Of a stretch of DNA of 7,134 bases, positions 1 through 5,207 are shown piece after piece (positions within the stretch are counted from its first letter, which is position 1; each line of letters opens with the position of its first letter). The translations under genes were made by a program, and so were the position numbers. This DNA comes from Candidatus Nanopelagicales bacterium (lineage in GTDB: Bacteria > Actinomycetota > Actinomycetes > S36-B12): positions 1 through 7,134 of the forward strand of contig JAGYOB010000120.1 in NCBI GenBank assembly GCA_018399515.1, given 5' to 3'. Under the pieces are notes generated by a model. That model had not been told where the DNA came from, made no database searches, and saw nothing but the letters and a program-made list of their open reading frames with translations.

Positions 1-52
1 CGTATGGCTATGATGAGGATGTTAGAAAGACTGAACCGGGCGCGGAAACAAC
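1..52. other. Non-homologous junction sequence beyond the acyl-CoA dehydrogenase break
   Basis: Read on the minus strand, family-like acyl-CoA dehydrogenase sequence ends with the residues VTTDA, whose last codon lies at about 52-57. What follows (LFPRPVQSF, then TAA at 24-22) does not match the glycine-rich block expected next, and no frame of these about 50 bases restores it. The stretch could be the edge of an insertion, a deletion or rearrangement junction, or an assembly artefact. I do not recognise an insertion sequence end or a target-site duplication. The window starts too close to the break to decide. Confidence 0.4.
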
Positions 53-1068
53 GCATCCGTGGTGACCTCCATCGCGACATCGGAGGCGAAAGCCTTGGAT
101 GTCGCCGACAGGAAGGTCAACGAGTTGTCGTCGCGCTCGCTGGCAGAGGCCGCGGCGTAGGTCAGATGACGGGCCGCCTCGAGCTTGGTGGCCATGTCCG
201 CCAACATGAATTGCAGCCCTTGGAAGGAGGCGATCGGCTTACCGAACTGCTCGCGCTCTTTGGCGTACGCACCGGCAGCATCGAGAGCACCCTGCGCGAT
301 GCCGAGCGCCTGAGCGGCGATGGTGATGCGAGTGTGGTCGAGGGTGCGCATCGCCAAGGGGAATCCGCCACCGACCTCGCCGACGATCCGGTCGCCGCTG
401 ATGCGGACGTTGTCGAGGTACACCTCGCGGGTCGGTGATCCCTTGATACCCAGCTTCTTTTCCGGTGCACCGAAGGACACGCCCTCATCGTCGCGATCGA
501 CGACGAACCCGGTCATACCGCCGCGGGTCCCTTTCTCGGGGTCGGTCACGGCGATGACCGTGTAGTACTTGCTGACCCCGGCGTTGGTGATCCACTTCTT
601 CGAACCATTCAGAATCCAGCCGTCACCATCGCGGGTTGCCGTGGTGCGCATCGCTCCGGCATCCGAACCCGCATCGGTCTCGGACAGGCAGTAGCTGAAC
701 ATGGCGTCACCCGAGGCCAACGCGGGCATGACCTGGGCCTTGAGCTCCTCGCTGCCGGCGAGCAGCACCGGCATCGAACCAAGTTTGTTCACCGCCGGGA
801 TGAGCGAGGACGACGCGCATGCGCGGGCGACCTCCTCGATGATGATGCACACGGCGAGAGCATCGGCCTCCTGGCCGCCGTAGACCGAGGGCACGTGGGC
901 GGCGGCGAAGTCAGCGCTCACGAGTGCATCGTGGGCCTCCTGGGGGAATCGGCTCTCCTCATCGACGGCTGCGGCGTGCGGGGCGATCTTGTTATCGGCA
1001 AGATCGCGGACAGCGGCGCGCAGTTCGGCGTACTCCTCGGGCAGGGCGTAGACGGTGAAGTCGCTCAT
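22..1068 (-). CDS. Acyl-CoA dehydrogenase (FadE25-like), C-terminally truncated, probably a pseudogene
   Basis: FAD-dependent acyl-CoA dehydrogenases introduce the alpha,beta double bond in acyl-CoA thioesters. This 348-residue reading frame starts MSDFTVYALPEEY and shows family blocks in order: an N-terminal helical domain with IAPHAAAVDEESRFP, VYGGQ and IIIEEVARACASSSLIPAVNKLG; the FAD/substrate block SYCLSETDAGSDAGAM; ILNGSKKWITN; KLGIKGSPT; and the C-terminal helices LDHTRITIAAQALGIAQGALDAA and EREQFGKPIASFQGLQFMLADMA. It then breaks off after AMEVTTDA. Full-length relatives are about 380-390 residues and continue with GGxGY, ERxxRD and the IYEGTxQIQR motif that carries the catalytic Glu. 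All of that is missing, so the product should be inactive. I chose ATG 1068 because it begins the recognisable N-terminus. An in-frame ATG at 1086 is possible. Neither has a clear Shine-Dalgarno sequence, so a leaderless mRNA is possible. The frame stays open upstream to 1905, but that part is antisense to the next gene. It is transcribed divergently from the operon. Confidence 0.85.
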   Translation of the reverse strand: MSDFTVYALPEEYAELRAAVRDLADNKIAPHAAAVDEESRFPQEAHDALVSADFAAAHVPSVYGGQEADALAVCIIIEEVARACASSSLIPAVNKLGSMPVLLAGSEELKAQVMPALASGDAMFSYCLSETDAGSDAGAMRTTATRDGDGWILNGSKKWITNAGVSKYYTVIAVTDPEKGTRGGMTGFVVDRDDEGVSFGAPEKKLGIKGSPTREVYLDNVRISGDRIVGEVGGGFPLAMRTLDHTRITIAAQALGIAQGALDAAGAYAKEREQFGKPIASFQGLQFMLADMATKLEAARHLTYAAASASERDDNSLTFLSATSKAFASDVAMEVTTDALFPRPVQSF

Positions 1069-1075
1069 GGGAGTA

Positions 1076-1084
1076 GTTGTACAC
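1076..1084. promoter_or_regulatory. Possible secondary operator site near the minus-strand start
   Basis: GTTGTACAC shares its first six bases with the large palindrome at 1149-1162 and has a perfect TGTACA core at 1078-1083. It lies just upstream of, or overlapping, the possible starts of the divergent acyl-CoA dehydrogenase. It may be a weaker site for the same regulator. The match is short and could be chance. Confidence 0.3.
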
Positions 1085-1131
1085 ATAAATCCATCAATTG
1101 GCGAGGCGGGGGGTGGTGTTTTGTGGCAGAG

Positions 1132-1159
1132 TTCACCCTGTCTGATCAGGTTGTATACA
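1132..1159 (+). promoter_or_regulatory. Candidate sigma-70-type promoter of the operon
   Basis: TTCACC at 1132-1137 resembles a -35 element. It is followed after 16 bp by TATACA at 1154-1159, which resembles a -10 element. This would start transcription near 1166, about 68 bases before the ATG at 1234. The -10 lies inside the 14-bp palindrome, the usual arrangement for repression by promoter occlusion. This was read by eye, with no transcription start data. Confidence 0.4.
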
Positions 1160-1162
1160 ACC
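1149..1162. promoter_or_regulatory. Perfect 14-bp palindrome, probable operator (GntR/FadR-type look)
   Basis: GGTTGTATACAACC reads identically on both strands. It sits in the divergent intergenic region and covers the candidate -10 box. The core TTGTATACAA resembles operators of GntR-family regulators of the FadR/FCD subgroup, such as the one I recall for the malonate regulator MatR. No regulator gene lies in the window, so that assignment is inference. The site could control both the operon and the divergent gene. Confidence 0.6.
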
Positions 1163-1172
1163 GGGCGTGATT

Positions 1173-1187
1173 GTCCCGATCCGGGAC
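1173..1187. promoter_or_regulatory. Inverted repeat in the operon leader
   Basis: GTCCCG at 1173-1178 and CGGGAC at 1182-1187 are perfect reverse complements separated by ATC. The repeat falls just downstream of the candidate transcription start, so it may be an operator or a small hairpin in the 5' leader. It has no U-run, so it is not a terminator. Confidence 0.3.
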
Positions 1188-1221
1188 GCACGGAGGGGTG
1201 TCGTGGCCCGGCCGGCGAATC

Positions 1222-1227
1222 AGGAGG
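1222..1227 (+). promoter_or_regulatory. Strong Shine-Dalgarno of the first operon gene
   Basis: AGGAGG lies 6 bases before ATG 1234 and fixes the start of the isochorismatase-family gene. It is among the strongest ribosome binding sites in the window, fitting the lead gene of an operon. Confidence 0.8.
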
Positions 1228-1233
1228 TAGGGC

Positions 1234-1860
1234 ATGAGCGAGGCACGCGATGAATTCGACGAGGCAGGTTACGGACTGACCCCGGTCGGCTGGGGTGAGC
1301 GACCGGCCATCGTGGCGGTGGACTTCCAGCAGGCGTTCTGCGATCCCCAGTTCGCCGCGGGGCGCAGTCCCCACATCGCCCGCGCGGTCGCCAACGCCGA
1401 GACGGTGCTCAAGGCCGGGCGTGCGGCTGGTGTGCCGATCATCCACACCGCTGTCGCCTGGTCGCACGACGACGAGTTCACCAACTGGAAGGTCCCAGCG
1501 CTGCGAGAGATCGCCCCCGACTCCCATGCCGCCTCGATCGTGCCGTCGCTGTGGGACGACTCCGATATCTACGTTCTCAAGCGGTATCCGTCGGCGTTCT
1601 TCGGCACGGATATCAGCACGATCTTGCGCAATCGAGGTGTGGACACCGTGCTGGTGATGGGTGTCACGACATCGGGGTGCGTGCGCGCCACCATCGTGGA
1701 TTCGTTCAGCCATGGGTTCAAGACGATCGTTGTCGAGGACGCGTGCGGTGACCAGGGTGCACAGGCACATGACAACAACATGCGCGATGTCGAGCGGCGC
1801 TATGCGGACCTGATCGATGCCGACGGTGCCGCTGCGCGGCTGGAGTCGCTGGCTCCGTGA
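1234..1860 (+). CDS. Isochorismatase-family cysteine hydrolase (N-carbamoylsarcosine amidase/maleamate amidase-like)
   Basis: This 208-residue protein has the isochorismatase-like hydrolase fold, whose members hydrolyse amide, carbamoyl or enol-ether bonds in the cytosol. The triad is visible: Asp30 in AIVAVDFQQAF, Lys116 in VLKRYPSAFFGTD, and the nucleophile Cys149 in VTTSGCVRAT, preceded by the V-T pair that forms the family's cis-peptide (144-145). SAFFGT, GVDTVLVMG, TSGCVRAT and the tail block RYADLIDAD are closest in style to N-carbamoylsarcosine amidohydrolase and maleamate amidohydrolase (NicF), not to true isochorismatases, which usually have a longer, different N-terminus. The length is normal for the family. 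It is the first gene after the regulated intergenic region, has a strong ribosome binding site, and ends 7 bp before the next gene. The likely reaction is ammonia release from a small amide or ureido substrate, but no other nicotinate- or creatinine-degradation gene is visible. Family assignment is firm; substrate is unknown. Confidence 0.9.
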   Translation: MSEARDEFDEAGYGLTPVGWGERPAIVAVDFQQAFCDPQFAAGRSPHIARAVANAETVLKAGRAAGVPIIHTAVAWSHDDEFTNWKVPALREIAPDSHAASIVPSLWDDSDIYVLKRYPSAFFGTDISTILRNRGVDTVLVMGVTTSGCVRATIVDSFSHGFKTIVVEDACGDQGAQAHDNNMRDVERRYADLIDADGAAARLESLAP

Positions 1861-1867
1861 GCATTCA

Positions 1868-2491
1868 GTGACGCAGCCGGTCGCGACGAGATATGCCGCT
1901 GTCACAGGACGTTTCCAGCCCTTCCATCTCGGACATCTAGAGCTGGTGCGGATCGCTGCGGGGCAATGCGATCAGGTGATTATCGGGATCACCAACCCCG
2001 ATCCAGGTTCGTGGCACGAGCATGCTGATTCCCAGCATCGTCATCTGCGGGAATCGAACCCGTTCACCTACTGGCAGCGCCACCGCATGATCGAGGCCAC
2101 ACTGCACAACGTTCGAGACGAAGGATGGTTACCGCAGAAAGGATGGACGATCGTGCCGTTCCCCCTCGATCGCCCCGACGTGTGGTTCGACTACATCCCG
2201 CGCGATGCCGTGCAGTTCGTTCGAGCTTTCAGCGAGTGGGAGCGCAGCAAGGCGCAGACGCTGGAAGCGGGTGGATACGAGGTGGCCCTGCTGGACGGGG
2301 ATCCGAGTACCGCGATACGAGCAAGCGCGATCCGCTCGACGTGGGAACAGGGTGAGCCGGTCGATGGCGATCTGCCCGAGCCCGTCCGTCAGGTGATCGC
2401 TTCGATGCGAGCCGGCACTGCATCGGGTCGAGCAACCACCGCACTGGGTCACCAGATGGCTGAAACCCCCGCAGGGTCGGCGGTGACGTGA
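1868..2491 (+). CDS. NadM-like nucleotidyltransferase (cytidylyltransferase fold)
   Basis: This 207-residue protein has the HxGH nucleotidyltransferase fold, which transfers NMP from an NTP to a phosphate or acid acceptor and releases pyrophosphate. GRFQPFHLGHL (residues 14-24) holds the signature His20-Leu-Gly-His23. VIIGITNPDP (37-46), NPFTYWQR (64-71) and the terminal IRASAIRS (150-157, the S-x-x-R signature) match the archaeal-type NMN adenylyltransferase layout. It is longer than NadM (about 170 residues), with inserted segments HEHADSQHRHLRE and FSEWERSK. From memory, such features also occur in the phosphonate-pathway nucleotidyltransferase PhpF. A housekeeping NAD role is possible but would be odd inside this operon. 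I chose GTG 1868 because it lies 7 bp after the upstream stop and begins just before the conserved core. ATG 1817 would overlap the previous gene and add an unconserved leader. The ribosome binding site is weak, suggesting coupling. The last about 35 residues are Ala/Thr-rich and look non-catalytic. Confidence 0.85.
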   Translation: MTQPVATRYAAVTGRFQPFHLGHLELVRIAAGQCDQVIIGITNPDPGSWHEHADSQHRHLRESNPFTYWQRHRMIEATLHNVRDEGWLPQKGWTIVPFPLDRPDVWFDYIPRDAVQFVRAFSEWERSKAQTLEAGGYEVALLDGDPSTAIRASAIRSTWEQGEPVDGDLPEPVRQVIASMRAGTASGRATTALGHQMAETPAGSAVT

Positions 2492-3888
2492 CGATGTGGC
2501 CCGAACGCGATGATCACCCGGTCGTCCTGGTCACCCTCGACGGGTTGGGTGATCGACCGTGTCGTGCGCTGGGTGGGGCGACCCCGGCCGAGGTCGCGCA
2601 AACGCCGGTTCTCAACGCGCTCGCTGGTCAGGGTGCCGGTGGTGTGCACGTGCCCTTCGGCCCCGGGTGGGCGACGTCGAGCGAGCGTTCTCACTGGGCG
2701 ATGTTCGGTCTGGAGAACGTGGTGTTCCCCGGTCGTGCGGCACTGGAACTGCTCGGGGTCGGTGGCCACCCGCCGCGCTCGACACCGATGTGGCATCTGG
2801 CGATCCGCCGAGGACGACGATCGAATCGAGCCGATAACGCCATGATGATCACCGGTCGCCTCGGGCATGACCAGATTGACGTGTCCGCTGTCGCAGAAAT
2901 GGTGCTCGCGGACTACTGCGCGTCCGCACGAATCGATGACATCGGCTTCGAGATCGTTCCACTCCGTGTTGGTGAGTGGGTGCTCATCGCCCATGGCGCG
3001 ACATCGCACGAGATCAGTGACACCGATCCTTTGTTTGAGAACCGCCATCCCTGGATGTGCCCGGTCCCCGTGCGAGAGGCTGTCGACGCGGGAGGGCAGA
3101 GGGGCTTCGAAGCGCGGCGGATGGCTGCTGCGATGCAACGGTTCCTGCTGGGGGCCCATGAGGCATTGCAGCGCAGCGGTATCGAATACGACGTCCCGAC
3201 CACCAAGTGGGCATCGTGGATCGATCACGATGTGTCTTTCGCGCACGAGGTGGGAGTCGACGGTGCGCTGGTGACCAGCAGTGCGCTGTACCGCGGACTC
3301 GCTCGCCATCTGGCCATGCGTGAGATCGACGTACCCACTCCGGAAGGAGACCTCGCGGGGGGACTCGCCGCCCGAGTTGCTGGTGCGTTGGCCGTGCTCG
3401 ATGGCAACGAGCGCGCGGACTTCGTGCATGTGCACACCAAGGCTCCTGACGAAGCTGGCCACACGAAGGATCCCGAGGCGAAGATCGCCGCTATCGAGGC
3501 ATGCGATGCCGCCTTGGCCGTACTGGTGGATCGACTCGATCGGGACGAGTTCGTACTGGCGGTCACCGGTGATCACGCGACACCGAGTGAGACCCGACTG
3601 CTGCACAGTGGAGATCCGACCCCCTTCGTCGTGGCCGGCCCGGATGTGCGGGTCGACGACGTCGGTGAATTCGGGGAGACCTCTCTGCTGGCTGGATCCC
3701 TCGGTCGTCTGCGCGCTGGCGACATCGCGCCCCTGCTGCACGGTTTCGCCCGCCGACCGTTCTTCATCGGCCACCGACCCGGTCCTGCCATCACGGGCGC
3801 GCTCCCCGCTGCGCCGCTGGCGATGCCGGCGTCATCATCTGCCTTCCCTTCGGTCCCCCCACCCACATATGAGGAGAGTCACGCATGA
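2488..3888 (+). CDS. ApgM-type phosphoglycerate mutase homologue (alkaline phosphatase superfamily), probably recruited
   Basis: This 466-residue protein belongs to the archaeal-type cofactor-independent phosphoglycerate mutases, two-metal enzymes that shuttle phosphate through a Ser. Metal-site and nucleophile features are present: VVLVTLDGLGDRP with Asp18; TSSERSHWAMFG with the aligned nucleophile Ser65 and His69; HTKAPDEAGH with Asp321 and His325; TGDHATP with Asp362-His363; and LHSGDPTPF with His373. PGRAALELLGVG (81-92) and SDTDP also match. The blocks that in true ApgM read roughly AFRCNF, DRRAGR and RGAG are replaced here by AIRRGRRSN, MMITGRL and TKWAS, so the substrate is probably not phosphoglycerate. 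It is longer than the usual about 400 residues because of a Pro/Ala/Ser-rich tail (about 431-466). GTG 2488 overlaps the upstream stop by 4 bp; ATG 2494 is an alternative. Its 3' end overlaps the next gene by 4 bp. A phosphotransfer, phosphatase or mutase step on a specialised metabolite is likely. Confidence 0.85.
   Translation: MTMWPERDDHPVVLVTLDGLGDRPCRALGGATPAEVAQTPVLNALAGQGAGGVHVPFGPGWATSSERSHWAMFGLENVVFPGRAALELLGVGGHPPRSTPMWHLAIRRGRRSNRADNAMMITGRLGHDQIDVSAVAEMVLADYCASARIDDIGFEIVPLRVGEWVLIAHGATSHEISDTDPLFENRHPWMCPVPVREAVDAGGQRGFEARRMAAAMQRFLLGAHEALQRSGIEYDVPTTKWASWIDHDVSFAHEVGVDGALVTSSALYRGLARHLAMREIDVPTPEGDLAGGLAARVAGALAVLDGNERADFVHVHTKAPDEAGHTKDPEAKIAAIEACDAALAVLVDRLDRDEFVLAVTGDHATPSETRLLHSGDPTPFVVAGPDVRVDDVGEFGETSLLAGSLGRLRAGDIAPLLHGFARRPFFIGHRPGPAITGALPAAPLAMPASSSAFPSVPPPTYEESHA
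3871..3876 (+). promoter_or_regulatory. Shine-Dalgarno of the second acyl-CoA dehydrogenase
   Basis: GAGGAG lies 8 bases before ATG 3885, inside the 3' end of the preceding gene. It supports this start and the 4-bp ATGA overlap between the two genes. Confidence 0.75.
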
Positions 3889-5207
3889 CTGCGACTTCGG
3901 TCGATCCCGGCGGTGTCCTGGCCCAGGACACCGCAGCACCTGAACGCCTCGCCCCGGTCTTGGATCAGGTTCGCAGCCTGTATGCCGATGAGGTTGCTCC
4001 GCGTGAGCAGGCGCTCGCGCATCGTCTCAACGATGAACGCGAATACCTCGATACCGATGGCCGACTGCATCCGGAGATCATCGCCGCACGCCGAGAGATC
4101 ATGCGGGCCGCCGGAGCCGCGGGTATCTACAGCGCTCACCTTCCCGAGCACCTCGGCGGTGGCGGGCTCGGTCGCGAAGACATGATCTATGTCGAGGAAC
4201 TCGTCTACGGCTACGGCGTGGGGCTCAACCCCGCTCTGCTGTCGTGGTCGGAGGGGGCCACCCCGCGATTGCTTTATGCCCATGATCACCAGCGGGACGA
4301 GTTCACCGATCCGCTCGTGCGCGGCGAGAAGACGTCGCTGCATGGTGTCACCGAGTCAACGGCGGGCAGCAATCTGTTCGACATGAAGACCCGCGCGGTC
4401 AAGCGAGGGTCGGACTGGGTGCTGTCGGGGTCGAAGGCCTACATCACCAACTACTTCGATGCCGATGTCGCGCAGGTGCTGACGATGACCGACCCCGGTG
4501 GCGGCCGCAAGGCATTCACCTACTTCATGTTCGACACGCGCGAGGCGATGTCGCGGGGCTACCGGCTGGGCCGGCTGTATCAGACGATGTTCGGTGACGG
4601 ATACACCGGCGAGATCTTCTTCGATGACCTGGTGCTGCCCGAAAGTGCGATCCTCGGTGAGGTGGGGCAGGGCTTCGATATCGCGGTCATGTCCTTCAAC
4701 TACACCCGGATGCGCCGTGCCGGAATGTGCTCGGGGTGGAGTCGGTATCTCATCGAGCGTTCCCTCGAGCGGGTGAAGGACCGCGAAATCGGTGGTCGCC
4801 CGCTGGGGGCCAATCAGGGGATCCAGTGGATGATCGCCGATATGTACGTCGACTGGTTGGCCACGCGCTCGCTATCCCTCGAGGTCGCTCGCGCCATCGA
4901 CACTCCCGGACCCTGGTACCGCATCCCGCGCCCCTCGGATGAGATCCGTCGCATCTGCGCATTGAAGGTCAGTAACGATGAGAGTTTCTACCGGGTGGCA
5001 GACCGTGCCCTGCAGGTCCACGGTGGTGCCGGGGTGATGCGGGACACCTCCATCAATAAGTTGTTCCAGATCGCCCGAAACCTGCGCATTCCCGGTGGTA
5101 CCGACGAAGTGCAGCGGACCACGATCGCCGAAAGCCTCGGCCTGCGTTTCGACACCAGCAAAACGACCTCTGCTGCATCCACCCCTGCTGTGAAGGAGAG
5201 CAACTGA
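3885..5207 (+). CDS. Divergent acyl-CoA dehydrogenase-family flavoprotein lacking the usual catalytic glutamate
   Basis: This 440-residue protein has the full acyl-CoA dehydrogenase architecture. The N-terminal helical domain runs to PEHLGGGGLGREDMIYVEE. The central beta domain has HGVTESTAGSN, an altered form of the usual TEPxAGSD, followed by LSGSKAYITN, TYFMFD and EIFFDDLVLPESAILGEVGQGF. The C-terminal helical domain has RPLGANQGIQWMIADMYVDW, ALQVHGGAGVMRD and LRIPGGTDEVQR. In that last block the position that is Glu in IYEGTxQIQ is Gly404. At the alternative position used by isovaleryl- and long-chain enzymes (LDLER in IVD) it has NYTR, with Thr274. So neither usual catalytic base is present, and a non-standard reaction or substrate is likely. 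It is also longer than the usual about 380 residues, with an inserted PGPWYRIPRPSDEIRR segment and a Ser/Thr/Ala tail. It overlaps the previous gene by 4 bp and the next by 1 bp. FAD binding is likely; the acyl substrate, CoA or otherwise, is unknown. Confidence 0.87.
   Translation: MTATSVDPGGVLAQDTAAPERLAPVLDQVRSLYADEVAPREQALAHRLNDEREYLDTDGRLHPEIIAARREIMRAAGAAGIYSAHLPEHLGGGGLGREDMIYVEELVYGYGVGLNPALLSWSEGATPRLLYAHDHQRDEFTDPLVRGEKTSLHGVTESTAGSNLFDMKTRAVKRGSDWVLSGSKAYITNYFDADVAQVLTMTDPGGGRKAFTYFMFDTREAMSRGYRLGRLYQTMFGDGYTGEIFFDDLVLPESAILGEVGQGFDIAVMSFNYTRMRRAGMCSGWSRYLIERSLERVKDREIGGRPLGANQGIQWMIADMYVDWLATRSLSLEVARAIDTPGPWYRIPRPSDEIRRICALKVSNDESFYRVADRALQVHGGAGVMRDTSINKLFQIARNLRIPGGTDEVQRTTIAESLGLRFDTSKTTSAASTPAVKESN
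3910..3934 (+). repeat. Perfect 11-bp GC-rich inverted repeat inside the start of the second acyl-CoA dehydrogenase gene
   Basis: GCGGTGTCCTG at 3910-3920 and CAGGACACCGC at 3924-3934 are exact reverse complements around a 3-base GCC. The hairpin begins 25 bases after the ATG and would be very stable in mRNA. It has no U-run, so it is not an intrinsic terminator. It may tune translation or mRNA decay between the upstream and downstream parts of the operon, act as a DNA operator, or be a codon-level coincidence. Confidence 0.6.
5193..5198 (+). promoter_or_regulatory. Shine-Dalgarno of the MmgE/PrpD gene
   Basis: AAGGAG lies 8 bases before ATG 5207, within the end of the preceding gene. It fixes the start and the TGATG stop-start junction. 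Confidence 0.75.

Noticed and set aside
1..60. Insertion sequence end at the broken acyl-CoA dehydrogenase
   Set aside because: No recognisable terminal inverted repeat, transposase or target duplication can be seen in the 50 bases available, so only a junction is claimed.
4..438. Open plus-strand frame of 144 codons at the left end
   Set aside because: It is antisense to the acyl-CoA dehydrogenase and composed of Gly/Arg-rich sequence with no motif.
1069..1905. Upstream in-frame extension of the minus-strand acyl-CoA dehydrogenase
   Set aside because: The extra 279 codons are antisense to the isochorismatase-family gene and cross the intergenic operators; protein homology begins at 1068.
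1868..2491. Calling the nucleotidyltransferase a housekeeping NMN adenylyltransferase (nadM)
   Set aside because: The fold fits, but operon context, extra length and insertions make a specialised role at least as likely, so no gene symbol is given.
2449..3774. Open minus-strand frame of 441 codons opposite the ApgM gene
   Set aside because: It is antisense to a gene with clear family motifs, has no recognisable domain, and is a common by-product of high-GC codon bias.
3910..3934. Hairpin as an intrinsic terminator
   Set aside because: No U-run follows, and it lies inside a coding sequence with three genes of the same operon downstream.
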